Assembly: GCA_018524725.1 (NCBI GenBank)
Contig: JAEUWP010000535.1
Coordinates: 1-64,000, forward strand
Origin: Podaxis mareebaensis
Lineage: Eukaryota > Basidiomycota > Agaricomycetes > Agaricales > Agaricaceae
DNA length: 64,000 nt
Direction of reading: 5' to 3'
Below, in pieces: positions 9,034 through 21,750 of the stretch (position 1 is its first letter; every line of letters begins with the position of its first letter). Under the pieces are notes generated by a model. That model was given only the letters and a program-made list of their open reading frames with translations. It made no database searches and was not told the origin of the DNA. The position numbers were made by a program, and so were the translations under genes.

Positions 9034-12000
9034 ATGTCAACAACAGTGTCAACGCATTCGGTAACAGCACCACTTGCGTCTCTGTCGTCCTCTGCAGCCG
9101 CTGCCGCCTCTATCATCCCCGAAACTTGCGTCTCGCAAGCCTCCATCCTTCGTTGTTATTATTCAGCTCCGGGGTCTGAGCTCCACCACATCTTGCTTAT
9201 AATACCTGTTGCGCTCGAGCTTATCTTTTCGACTTCTTTGATTTTTACTAATTGGCGTTCTGGGCGGTGAGTAACACCTTCCACCTCGTTCAAGGAGTGC
9301 CGAGCTGACTTGTGTCTCTCTATGGATGTAGGCGACATCTTTTTCTGGTTGCTGAGGGATTCATTTTCTTTGCACTTGCGCTCGTCGAAGTTCTTTCGTT
9401 TCAAGTACCCGCTGTGCGGAACTACATTCCAACTTTCAGGGCAATCGATCAGTCAATAGGTACGCCCAAACTTTTACCATCACACGATCCCCTTTCAACA
9501 TCCTGAGACCCATATCGTCTATATTTGCAACTGATTATGATACCATCCAGGTGCACTCTCGTTCACACAGATTCTTTTCTATACATCATTTCTCTATGCC
9601 TTCGTTCGCAGCGAATGTCTCCCCACCATCCCCTCACGATTTCGACGCATTATTCAGCCTCTGCTGCTGATATTCATACCCGTCTTGGTTGCAATGAACA
9701 CAGTTGCTTCGTTCGCTGGCATTTCATACAGTGCGTCCACACGCTCCTGATACTCAACTTACTTTGTAAACATTCCTCCACATCCAGGTCAAGGCCCGGA
9801 CCACGTCATTGCTAGTTTCAGCAACAATCGGAACCATAACATCTGGATGTTCTTCTCTTCCGTAACTCTCGCCCTTCTCGTTGCTTTCCAGGCCTTCTGT
9901 TTCTGTTTCGCATTTTACCGCCTTATCCGCGCGTTTCTCACTCAACGTAACATCGAGACGGATTCAAAAGACGCTGCAGTGTTGTTCAAAGGGATTGGGT
10001 GGATCAATGGTGGGATCAAGCTTGGTGCGATTGAGACTGTCGTTGGGTTTGTGTTTGGTGGCGTTCAGATTGCTTATGCTCGGAGAGGGTTAAGGATGTT
10101 GTCGAGAGCACTGTTGTGCATCGGAGTTGCCAAAGGGTGCGTTGTGCCTTCCTCTCACAAAGGTGTCGAGACTAACACAGAGTTCTTAATGAAACACAGC
10201 GTTGATGCAACGGAGGATTTTACAGAGATCCAGAACGAACTGGAATCCAACTCCTCTCACAAGGAATTCCGGCGCTCCAGACTCCGCGAACTCATCTCAA
10301 ATCCCCGTTTGAGCACGTTCCGTCCACTCTCACCTACGGCTACTGCGTTCCATGCAACTCCTCGCGCACCTCCACTCACATCTTATGCTAAGAAAGCAGT
10401 CACTGACCGCAGGCGGCATCCATATGCTGCTAGTGATCTCTTTTCTGCGGAGAAATCTCGTGGCAACCTTTATGCGCGATCGCCCATCTTGGATGCCGAG
10501 AAGTCGAACTTACCCTCTCCGGGTTCACCTTTGGCTTTCGCTGTCAGCCCCAAACCAGTTACTACGACGGGTCTTCCAGGTATGGTCGAATTTGCTCGCG
10601 TCAAGGCGCAGCGGATGTCTCAACACTCGTCGAAACGGGTCACTGTCCATTACAATCACGGAACACCCGAACTCCACCTTCGTCTTTCTGTGACCGAATT
10701 GCCGAGCCCAGCCGTCATCGCCGAAAGCATCAAGAGCCGACCAGCAACTGAACTCGTGGAGGAGTACAGGAAATCTCAGATGCGGACGCCGAAGAGTCAG
10801 TTGAAGGAACGCTCGAGGTTTAGTGCGACCTCAAGAGGTTCGAGCGTGGATGAGAGAGGGTTTGATGAGATGATTTCGGTGTATCCTGCCTCAACTACCC
10901 ATGGACATACTATCGAGTCGGAGAACTTGTACAGGTATGGAGCGAACCCTTATGGATATATCTCGACACCTTCCTCCCAAGCATCGGACCTCACCCCTCA
11001 CGGTTCTACTGTACCCCCTACGTCCGCTGCACACGGTCATAGTCCCGCCACCTCTTCTCCCTCCTCCTTCCACAACCTCGCACGCCCCACCCCAGCATAC
11101 CTCGATTACGACACTCCAACACGGCGGTTCTCCGGTCACTCCGAAGCATCAAATATCTCAGCTGCTCAAGCAGAAATTGTCGACATGCCTCGCAGAAAAC
11201 TCTCGTTCTCAAAACATAGGTCTACGTTGGCAAGAGCGGTGTTATATCCTGTTCCTGGCACCAATGTCGCTCTCGCATTATCTGGAAGTGGGAACACCCC
11301 GACTCCCGTCACACTGCAGAAACGAACACAAAATCCAAAACCCGCACCTCCAACGTCGAACAAGACTGTTTATCCCGCACTACCAACATCTCAACGGCCT
11401 TCACCCAGCCCCACACCAACACGACAGTCTCCGCTTCCAAGACCGTTACCTGTATCACAAGCGCCTGTACCACGGCCTTCTCAATCACAGCCACGTGAGT
11501 CTGTGGTACGGGAATCCATTGTTGACGATGATGGGAACGTGATCACGGTAACCGCGATCGCACCCTCCCCCGACGAGGAATATGACTCTGATGATAAACC
11601 AAAGCGCAGCACCCGGGCTCTTTCTGGATACAGTGTTCGTAGCGTTCCAGAAACGCTTCAAGCTGTGCGTGAATTGGCGAAGAAGTTCCCTGGGCTACCG
11701 CCTGGAGCTGTTGTTGCGGATATTGGGATTCGTGCGGGGGGTATGGTTCCTGTGAAAGAGGGGGATGAAGTTAGTTCGAGTGGACACGGTCGTGAGGAGA
11801 GTGTTAGTAGGAATGTGAGTTCGATTGGGCATGGGTATGTTAGTCATGCGGAGAGTACGGATACGGAGGAGTTGATTAGGAGGAGGATTCCTGCGGAGGT
11901 GAAGATGAAGGGGAAGATGGTTTCTGAGGCCCCTTCTGTTCCGCTCCCACCTGTTCCTGTCCAGCAACCCCAGCTACGATTGCTGCCAGTGATACCACCG

Positions 12001-12987
12001 AAGAATCCTCAACGGTTTCAACCACCTCAATCAAAATCGGCGCAAAACGGTCTGACTCAGGTTCAGGTCCCTACTCAGTTCACGGCCAAGCCAATTGACC
12101 CATTTGATGATGATGGCGATGATACGACGAGTCGTCGTGGGACTTCGACTGAGCTCTCGCCGCTCTCGATGTCAATCAAGTTGAGACACCCGCAATCATT
12201 CGTCTCGACCATGTATCAACCTTCTACGAGGCGGAACTCCGGAATGGTGACTACGCTGACATCGCCTACTTCACCCTCCTCTTTGTCTCACTACTCGCAA
12301 TCGAGTTTTGATCATGGACGAGGGCAGGGACATGGTCGAAGGAGTCAGGAAGGTGAATTGTCACCTGGGATCGTTGATTTTGGTACGGCGTTGAATGAGT
12401 GGAATTTGGGTGGTCATGCGATGATTCGGGGTCACAGACGAAGTCTGAGCGCGCAGACTCGTTCAGAGTTTGATAGGCAGCAAAAGCAGGGACGACGGCG
12501 GGATAGTATCTCAGGTCCTGACTTTGACGTTTCTGATGAACTGCCGGACCAGCTCCACCAGCTACAGCGAGTTACCAATGCTACCGGCACTCAAATTGGC
12601 CGCATCAAAAGTATTGGAAAAGCTCCCCGACGAGTGACACCACAACCGATAAGAGGGCATTTTGTCCGCGGGAGTATGCATCTTCAACCCCTCGTTATTC
12701 CTGTTTCTTCGTCCTCGGGAAGGGATGTACCGATATCGGCTGTTGACGCTGGAGGCGTGCATACGATTTTGGGTGTGAACAGGGCTGGGATGAATGTTGC
12801 TATTGGGAGGGAGCAGGAACAAGATGATGGGGAGTTTGTGTTTTCGGCGACGACGGAGGGTGCGACGAGTAGTTATGGGACTAGCAGTAACGGGCGAGGG
12901 GTGACGAGGTATTCGGAAGTGTTGAGTATTGCGGATGGTGGATATGTGCCGATCAAGTTTCAGGGGAGTAGGAATGGGTCGTATTGA
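9034..12987 (+). CDS. Multi-span membrane protein with long disordered tail, 1246 aa
   Basis: Exons are 9034-9266, 9332-9459, 9551-9730 and 9788-12987, with phases 2, 1, 1. The first roughly 270 residues hold at least six hydrophobic segments (about 52-72, 79-100, 122-140, 155-178, 200-224, 248-268), arranged like a fungal seven-helix or GPCR-like protein. The remaining roughly 970 residues are low-complexity, rich in Ser, Pro, Thr, Arg and Gly, and look cytoplasmic and phosphorylatable. A pyrimidine-rich stretch (about 8640-8760) lies upstream, as in many fungal promoters. I do not recognise a named family. A receptor or sensor role is inference from topology only. The ATG is the first in-frame one after the pyrimidine tract. 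Confidence 0.8.
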
Positions 12988-15804
12988 TTGATTAATTGGT
13001 TTTTTGCGCAGTTGAGCGGATGTCGTTTTTTTGTCCCTGCTTTTTTGCACTTGACGCAGTTTGTTCATGGGGGGATTGTTATTCGTCCTTCATTCATTAA
13101 CTGTTACTTTTTTCTGTTTCACGAGGGTGTTTGCGCATGAGAATTCGTACATTCTAGGACGCTTTGGTATAAAGTTATTAGCTCCCCTACCTTGTCTATG
13201 CAGATTAAAATGTAAATATTGTGCACTGTCTTTGTGAAAGCGCTTCACTGGGGTACTGGAGGCCCCGGATCATCCCTGCATAGCCTATGTCTGGGTCGGA
13301 CGGGTTTCGAAGGGCAGGGCATGAAAACAGACGTATCAGCCCCGAAATTTTGGAGCCCGAACCCTCCTAGGATCAGACAGGCTCAGCTCGGGTGATGTGA
13401 TAGGTTGAGTTCAGATAGGACGAGGAGTCCAGTGGTAAACCAGGTCTTTCATCCAAGCGTTGTATGATCAATCCTTGTGGATGTCAACCTTCACTTCTGG
13501 GCACCAAATGAGATTTGACAATCGACTGCGGCTTTTGATCAACGATATATCAAAGCTTTTCCAGCATTTTCCACACTACTAACTCCGACGGACTCCTATC
13601 GTTCCATCTGCTCAAGCCACCTAAATGGCATACATGAAAACCCCGCTAATGCACGTGAATGCTTCGATCCCCTTGAATGGGTTGGCGTTGGTGAAAAAGT
13701 GTGACAAAAGCTGCCCGGTTTTTTACGCCGTGCGCACAATACTGGCATCAACGTTCCAGCTGAATTTCAGGAATGCAGTTGGCCACAGACGTCACCAAAT
13801 GTTGACGGTTATCCTCACTCTTCTCTTCGACGACGACTAACTTGAGCACAGGCTCTAGCAAGCCTTTATGACCTTTGCCGAACCTCAGGCAATACTTGAT
13901 TCGAGATAAAAACTCGCCTATACAACCTCAAGTTGCCTCATTTGAGACATCATTGAAAGGAAGCTCGCCACATCTTGGTGCTAAGTTAGAAAGGGTAAAC
14001 CCAGGAATACCGTGGGTGGAGCACCATCTTGTAAGATGCAAATGCTTTGACCGAGATTTGTTTAGACCTAACCAGATATAAAAACGTGTGAATAACAACA
14101 TGACAAGTGAACACCCTACTTATACCAACGATTCTTCAGATTTTCGCGGGAGAATTTGATGTGGCAGGTGGCAGCTAGGGTAGGCTCAACGAGAGAAGAA
14201 ACTTGTTGATTTCGAATGCATACGTAAATCCGTGAGGAAAGTAAGGCCGAGGGCATCAAGTGGATCAATCATATATTGTCATATGAACATACCCCGTTCC
14301 ATGTGGAGTCGAGCGATGATTCACGAGGAGATCCGAAGACAATCTTCGGTCTATGTGACGCTTTGGTTAATTTGAATACCGGAAGTGTGGAGCAGAAAGC
14401 TTCTTTCCGTTGCGGCCCCTCAGTAGAGAGCTAAGAAGCGGATTTTCACGGGGTAAGCGGAACAGGTGACATTGGAATGGACGCAAAGAAATCCTGAAAC
14501 GAAAGCGGCACCGACCTGCAGGGCATACATTTGAAAGGGGCGGTTCATTCAGCAGAACGATACTTAGCAATGGATTGAGACATCCGACAATAATGCGAGT
14601 TGTTGCAAGGCAGCTTCCTGGAATGCGATCCATTTTTGGATCATCGAATATGACCAGCACCCAACCGGGCGAGTTGCACCAAGCTTCTGGTCGGAAATCG
14701 AGTGCATAGCCTTCACCAAGCAAGGAGCCACTCGGAGACCCCCGATCATAACGATCGGGCTGTTTTGGCAGTTGCCAGTAGGACATCTACCTGGGCGTGA
14801 GTAGCTTGAGAATTACAGGACCAAGCACGCTGCGCTGACCCTTCGACTCGACGACAAGGCAACTTATAACCCTGTAATTCTATGTCGGAGTCTGTTCAAA
14901 TCTCCCGGGTCCCTTAACTCATAACCCTGCGACGCTCCTCGCACCTGTATCATTGGACAGTAGGGCGAAACGCAGCATTCGAACGTGTCTTATGACAACT
15001 AATGATATCTTCGAGGCCACTATAGAAGTTCCCAAACGTTGCACATTCACCCTCCAGGAAATCGAACCGTTATTGTTGCCCTGACAATACATAGGCCTAC
15101 CTCTCCTGAGTTTGTCAGATTATTCGAGCACCCCTTTCTTTCTTTCGAATCACAACGATCGTTTGTATGTAAGACACCTGATCTAGTCCGGTTCCGATAA
15201 CAGCACATGCATCATCACCGGGTTACCACCCGTTTTCCAGCGTGTCCATTGTATAAGTAAATGTTTGCAGACGAAGGTTGCTTATCGGAAATCCCAGATC
15301 TCAAACTTAGGTCTAAATGCGGTCAAACTCAGACACTTTATCCTATTGGTTCTCTACCCTCTTCAAAATATCACCACGGCGTTTCCACCCAAACTCCTCC
15401 CGTAAATCTGCTGCCGAAGTGGCAATTCGTAGCACACACAGCAATCAGAAACACACCGACGACTATAAAATCCATATTATGTTGATACATCGAGGTTGTA
15501 TACTACCTTTCGGGGCTAAACCAATCTTCCCGTAATCCGAAGGTACAACCTCGAATTGTCACCCAGGTCCTCGCGAGGATATGGGGTGGAGAAGGGTGGA
15601 GTACCTCCCAATTTTTACGCCAGTCGGGTCCCGTCGGGTCTCACATTTGTTTTTCTCCCATATCACTGCGACCCTCGTGTTCACACAAGGGTTGCTAACC
15701 TTGGTCCTTATCAGTCGACGAGATCAACTAAGGGAAATGAATCCGTGAGCGAGAATACTTACCAGAAATACGGATGATGGTTACTTCTATGGAGATTGCT
15801 TGGG
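12988..15804. other. Intergenic, no supported gene
   Basis: The first part is the 3' untranslated region of the upstream gene. One minus-strand ORF (14367-14786, 139 aa, ATG at 14786, start MSYWQLPKQ) is the only longer ATG frame that looks at all protein-like. It has no recognised domain and no clear introns, and I do not call it. No repeats or RNA genes were seen. Confidence 0.5.
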
Positions 15805-15811
15805 TATATAA
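15805..15811 (+). promoter_or_regulatory. TATA-like box of the DUF6534 gene
   Basis: TATATAA lies about 52 bp upstream of the ATG at 15863, a typical distance for a fungal core promoter with a short leader. Confidence 0.45.
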
Positions 15812-15862
15812 CACCGAGGTCCGCCAGGCTATCAAACCATCCCAGCTTTCCGACGGACGCCA

Positions 15863-17548
15863 ATGACACCAGAAGAGCTTTCATTGGCTCAATATTTGTT
15901 GGGTCCATGGGTGAGTCGACGTTGATCCTACGTCGTTCTGAACTGATCCCAGTGGTGGCGTCTATCAGTTAGTGGGGTGCTTCCTCGACATCTTCCTTCA
16001 GGGTATTCTCTATTGTCAGGTGCGTCCCATTATTTTAAGCGCGCTTCTTTGGGAGATTTATTAGTGCTACTTCTCAGTTCGCTCGCTATGCTTCATATCA
16101 TGAAGGAGATAAATGGGGCATCAAGTTGACTGTCCTTGGTCTTGCCATCCTGACCACCTTGAAATCAATACAATCCTTGTGCGACTTGGTGCTTCTGTCG
16201 TTTTCATTCTTTATTAATCCCTCTGCACAACAGTGCTCTTATATGGATTCAGCTTATTAAACATTTCACGGATCTACAAGGTGCTATCCTGCTCAATTAC
16301 ACAGCTTGGTGGCAGACCGGAAATCCGCTCATGGTATATTCGATTTAATCCATACATCCAGCCATGCTCATATAAGTCTTAGGTTGCAACCATCGGTATA
16401 TATGTCCAGACCTTTTTCTGCCATCGTCTTTACATCGTCTCAAACCGCTGGTGGGTTGTGGCACCCGTAGCGTTGGTCCTGGTATTTGCATACGCTTCGA
16501 TATGTACAGGGGTGAGGGCCTGCCGTGTTGCTGTCAGTGGCAGTTGTCTCACTCACACCTGCGCTAGACCTACTATATCACCCTTGGAGAAGAAGCGGGC
16601 CCTAAAATTGCTTTGTGGTGTAGGTGACTTCTTGAGCCTCCGAAGCAATTACTAAACGTCGTTGATAGTTGCTGCTCACTTGAGTGCTGTATTCGGTACG
16701 GAACCATCGTCTTGGGTGGCGCAACGCTAACCATCATCCCTCTCAGCCGGGGATGTTGCTATGACACTAACGATGGCATTTTTCCTCATCAAAACTAAGC
16801 AAGAAGTTTTGCCTCAGTAAGTTCGATAGAGCGTACTTGGTTGCATCTTGCACTGACGTACCTCGTCCAGAACTGTCGGCATCATCACAGCCCTAATCCG
16901 GCTAACGTTTTTGACCGCTGCACCAGCCGCGCTCTGGTAGGCATCCCAAACCATGTAATCGACTTTATCCGCTAAACCGTAATTTTGGTAGTGCCACATT
17001 CAATCTCATCTTCTCCCAAGTCTGGTCTGGTGACGACAGACTCGTATCAACCGCGTTCAATCTAGCGCTTCCAAAACTCTATGCCATGTCCATGATGTGG
17101 ACGTTAAACGCACGTCGGGGCATAAGGGAATCAGGCTTTAAAGGCAATTATTCCAGCGAATACACAAGCGGCGGCCAACGTCGGGCGGGAGTGAGCGCCA
17201 TTTCGTTTGCTAGACCATATCCGAATGAGAGTTACCTTACGAACCATTGCCAAACCTTCCCTACAGAGGAGTCTTCATAACCCGCAGTCGCTGGGGAACG
17301 CGATGGAACTCAGTAACTTATCGGTACAGGTCCAGACGAGGACCGAAACCACCCAGCATATTGACGTATGTTTATCTTCACTGTTTGCGGGAGCGATTGC
17401 TGACCCAGGCAAAATTTTACAGGTCCGAGATATCTTCCACAATACCTTTAAAGACAAGGGAGGAAATCGTTCAGAAAACGACGACAAATCGAGCTATGTA
17501 GTCCCTATAAAACATGACGTTTATCGTTCCCCTGCCTCGGAGATGTAG
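15863..17548 (+). CDS. DUF6534-type seven-helix membrane protein, 355 aa
   Basis: Twelve exons keep phase: 15863-15910, 15969-16019, 16078-16178, 16234-16333, 16383-16511, 16568-16619, 16669-16695, 16747-16816, 16871-16936, 16992-17190, 17267-17365, 17423-17548. The order of hydrophobic helices matches the DUF6534 family that is expanded in Agaricomycetes: a Gly-Pro-Trp start, a helix ending in LYCQ, the YTAWWQTGNPL loop, a WFAAHLSAVFAGDVAM helix, and a final helix followed by LYAMSMMWTLNARR. Length fits the family (about 320-360 aa). The tail after residue 280 is polar and probably cytoplasmic. Function is unknown; a GPCR-like sensory role is often suggested but unproven. Exon 7 is only 27 nt. 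Confidence 0.88.
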
Positions 17549-18766
17549 CAGCGTTCGGATTTGTGGTGTACATGTAAGACTCAGGGATGGAGGCTGTATT
17601 TATCATCGTTGTCTGTATACTACAACACTATGCGAGTACTAGGGTCCTCTGTTTTAGACATGCTTAGGTCATCTTACGGGCAGGATAGGATACCCGTGGT
17701 CAATCATTAATCCTTTGTCACTGGTTAAACATACCATAATTTACCCCGTACGGATAAATTGCGTAAAGCACTCGTTGGTATGTACCGTCAGTTGGACTGG
17801 TCCTTAGAGTTTCAGGTCACGTCCGGCGAAACACTGGATTCAAACATATACGTAGGCTTCTCGACTAAAAATACATGGAACTAATCAAGGGAATGGTTAA
17901 TGAACGTATATTGTAGAAGTAGACCATGGAAGTGATCAGTGAGTGGAATGGAATGAAAGTATGTAATTGGGTATCATTCGTAAAATGCATGGGAAAGAAA
18001 TGGTGAGGAAAGGGCGATGTGGCGTAGCATGAACATGGGCTCGGAGGAAAACTCCAAAATCCGAGTCAACGCAAAAAGAGCAGCAACTATGATACAAGGG
18101 TATTGGAAGAAACCGGGAATTAAACACGAAAACCCAAATGCGAAAACGAAGATCAGAAAGATGGACAATAGTGAACCGTATTAGAAAAGGTTTAAAAGAT
18201 CCGTGGTGCAAGGTAAGGGTATACTATTGGTAACGAACGTGCATTTTAGAATCCGTGATGAGGGAGTGAACGTAGTTGGAATAGAAACAAATTGAGTAAA
18301 CAAAACAACAGAACGGTCGGGTCGCGGATAGCCGGCGATTCGTTTTTGGCATGACGGAGTGCAGAGGGTCAGAAGAGGATGGCGGGTGGGACGTTGGTGT
18401 AATGCCGCCGAGGTAACGAAGGGAAGTCGGGCCAAACAAGCACAAGGAATCGGTGGGAAATCAGGAGGAGATTCTAGAGCAAAGGGCGAAACTAAAAGGG
18501 ACATGTGACACATTTGAAGGAGACCTAGGGAGAACGAGGTTTAGGAAAAGGACCCAGGGAGAGTTTGAAGGGGCATGAGATATCAATTGCTGATCGCAGG
18601 GCGGAAGACACAATGACGTCTTTCCTCAGGGCCCCCGGAGGACAGCGAACGCGCTTCGAATGGAGATTGGAAACAACAGAAACTCGGGGCCGCGGTATCT
18701 CCCTCCGTTCGTGCCTTTCTCCCATTACCAAACCCTCAGGCACAATGCCGATGCAGCACCGACCGC
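17549..18766. other. Intergenic between convergent genes
   Basis: This is 3' flanking sequence of two converging genes. The frames present are short, lack splice-consistent extension and look like chance ORFs. No repeat or RNA gene was recognised. Confidence 0.5.
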
Positions 18767-21750
18767 CTACACCCATGCAGGTCCATTCTTCGTATCCTCC
18801 ACAGCCAAGGCCACCCCATCCTCAGCGCCACCACCATGTGGGGCCAAGTCCATTCTCGATGCACCCCTAACCCGTCCTCTAAAACTGCTCGTCCGCCCCA
18901 TCGCAGTAAAACTCACTCCATTGAACCTTGACTTTAGCGACTTCGAGGGAAGATCCATCGCGAGAGTGAACTCCTCTCCTTCATCCTCAGCTATACCCAT
19001 CATATCCATCCCCGAGACCAGTTCACCCATCTCGTTAACATGGACGTCCTGCGGCAAGAGGTGTTTCCGTTCTGTGCTAAGAACGGTCGTGCAGACCCCC
19101 GACTTATGATCATGTACAGTCACAGGAGAGGAAGGGCGAAACATCGGGTCAATGGATCCGTTGCTCGTTGATGTTACGAGGCTGACGGTGCTAGATGACA
19201 TATCTGGCGTATAAGCCGGTGGAGTGGGAGTAGGAGCACGGAAATATACAGGCTGAGGGATCGATATTGGTGCTACGACAGGTCCTGGGATCGGGGGCAT
19301 GGAGGAGAGGGCGTTCGCCGACTCGGACGGATATTGTGGGATCGGTGGCGGGCTATTTTGTGGGACGACATCGGGATGGGAATACTGGTGCACTGGGTGA
19401 CCTTGATTCAACGATATCCCATTTGCACGTTGATGCTGACGCTGTCTCTGGCGATGTTCACGACCAGAGAGTAGATGCGGCGAACGCGCGTGGAAGGCTT
19501 TAGGTTTTGGAATGTCTAATGCGACGCATATACCGCCTTCGGAAATCCCACCTTCTGCCACCTCACTGTCAGGAGAAGTAGGACTAGCATTGCTAGGGGC
19601 GTTGACATTGAACCCGGAACCTGGATCATCTTCCTCGTCGCTCGAGTCCATCATATCGAAGCCCACACCAGTAACGATGTCCAAGTCCATCTGGAGTTCC
19701 CGTAGGTCATCGTATTGGTTAAGGTTGATGTTATCAAACTTGATCGAAGCGATGTCCTCGCCGTCGCTGTGGTCTGCGGAATCCGGCGACCTCGACAGCA
19801 TGCCAGGTGGAGGTCTACGCATCTCGATCTCTTCCTCCTCAACTTCGTTAACCGGGAACAGCTGAGTTCTTTTGGAGGGTACGGGAACTTTTAACCTCTT
19901 TGGCTCGATGCCATTGCGCTCATCGTAGCCATTGAACCTCTCACCGCCGACTAGCTGAACATCGTCATCCTCAAGCATGATAGCATCCACCTGACCAGGG
20001 TCTGCCTCCAAATCCGCCCGTTCCTCCTCCATTTCACGTTCGATGTCCTCAGCATTGATAACCCACATTCCTAAACCACTTCGCCGAATGGGCACAGCGA
20101 ACCCAAGTCCACCGTGACCTGCCCCCATACCAATTTCCATTCTCTGTATGTTGGTGCTTATCCTCCCGCCTGGCGGGGCCGTCAACTTCAACCCACTCGG
20201 ACACAATGCACGATTCAACCATGCACGGCGCCTCCCGCGCACCTCAAGTGCGTCAAGGCGGGTAGATTCATCATGCGCTGTCCGAGCTGAATGTGAGGTG
20301 TGTAACAGAATCAAATGAGTAAGGTTCTGAATTTGGAGATCGGTATGGTTGGTCGGTGGCGCTGATGGATAGGACTGTAACTGGTGGTGGAAGTGTGACA
20401 CGGGGGAGGTCAAAAGAGAAGGCAAGTCTTGTGATGCTGGTGCTGATGATAAATTCGATGGTAAGGCGAGTGCGAAATGCGACGAGGTAGGTGTGTGGAT
20501 GGAACTCCCATCTGTGTCAGTCTCGATGGTTTGAGTATCCCCATCGGTGTCGTCACTGCCTGACCTGTCATATCCATGGGTAGTTTCAACCTCGTCTTCA
20601 TCATCCGAAGTCGGAGGCTCGGTTGAAGTAGTAGCCGAAAAGGCCTCGGACTCGATGGAGGGCCCACGGGTATGTCTCGGACTAGGCCAGCGCCTACCAA
20701 ACATAAGAACCGACCCGGAACCAATAGACGATGAACTCAAGCTGGAAGCCAAGCTCGGGCTAGGAGATGTCGGCGGTTGATAGGGTGGAGGAGGGCCCAT
20801 AATTCTCCGTCTCTCACGCTCTCTTTCACGTTCACGCTCGAACTCCCGTTCCTTCGCGAGGAAAGCATCTCGGCGCTCTCGGGCCGCTTTGAGGAGGCTG
20901 TGGAGAATCCAGACGTAGTACCCGCCTTGCGGGATCCGTTGGTTGAGTTCATGGAGGATGTAGACACGGAAAGCGTCTACTAGTGAAGAACGAGCTCGAC
21001 GCCGAAGGAAGCGGGGGCAGATATTTTGTGGAGGGGTTGCTGGTCTGAAAACCGATTGCGAAGGGCTCGGGGGCGATTTGGACGTCATGTGCGACGGAGA
21101 GGACGAGAGTGTCGATATTGTAGGCGAAGGCAGAGAAAGATTAATCATCGAACTGAATTTGAGTTTGCGGCTACGTTAGTTAGGTTATGTTTTGGAAGAG
21201 AGGCAAAAACATACTTCAGAGAAGAGAGACCGGAAACGATGGTCATAAGCAACGAGCGCTTCTTCTTGTGCTTCGTGCTCTTGACCGTCGATGATGGAGA
21301 GGCTTGCTGCAAGGACCTTAGCCTCTCTTTCTCCTTCTCCCGTTCTCGCTCCTTTTCTTTCTGCTTTTCTCTCTCCCTTTCCCTGTCGGAATCCAATGTG
21401 CTTAAACACACATCATCAACGACACTTTCCAGCGTCTTAAGGCACTTGGCACCAAGCCTTCCTTGGGAACCTGACAAGTCGATTTTCCACTCCTCGACAC
21501 TTCCGTCGATGAAGCGGCACGTCACTGATAAGGCAGGTATATCAAACCCCACCTCCTCGAGGATGCAAGGCAGGAAAGAAGCCTTATCCAAGGCATGTTG
21601 GTATTTTGGAATGGGGAGGTCATCATGCATTAAGTTGGAGAGGTGCGTCGTCCACGTTTGAGGGAGGGCCAATCCATCTGGTAGGTCCTCGAACGTAATA
21701 TTGAACAGAACGCTCGGATGTGGTGGGGCTGGTAGGAGTTTGATTAACAT
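18767..21750 (-). CDS. Unrecognised 973-aa, largely disordered protein
   Basis: Two exons (21750-21215 and 21152-18767) are joined by a 62-bp intron (GTATGT..CTAAC..CAG) in phase 2. The first 130 residues look folded. Then comes a highly charged Arg/Glu/Lys helix (about 123-147), a short folded block around 220-260 (VDAFRVYILHEL, then RIPQGGYYVWILHSLL), and a second Arg/Glu run next to it. The rest is Ser/Pro/Asp-rich and disordered. There is no signal peptide or membrane span. I do not recognise a characterised family. The QGGYYVWILHSLL block with its flanking coiled-coil-like segments is the most likely functional core. The ATG at 21750 starts a frame with strong codon structure. Confidence 0.8.

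Noticed and set aside
10891..11967. Antisense ORFs inside the 3.2-kb exon of the 9034 gene
   Set aside because: They are opposite-strand shadows of a GC-rich, low-complexity coding exon.
14367..14786. 139-aa minus-strand ORF as a gene
   Set aside because: It has an ATG start, but no recognised domain, no clear introns and no supporting context.
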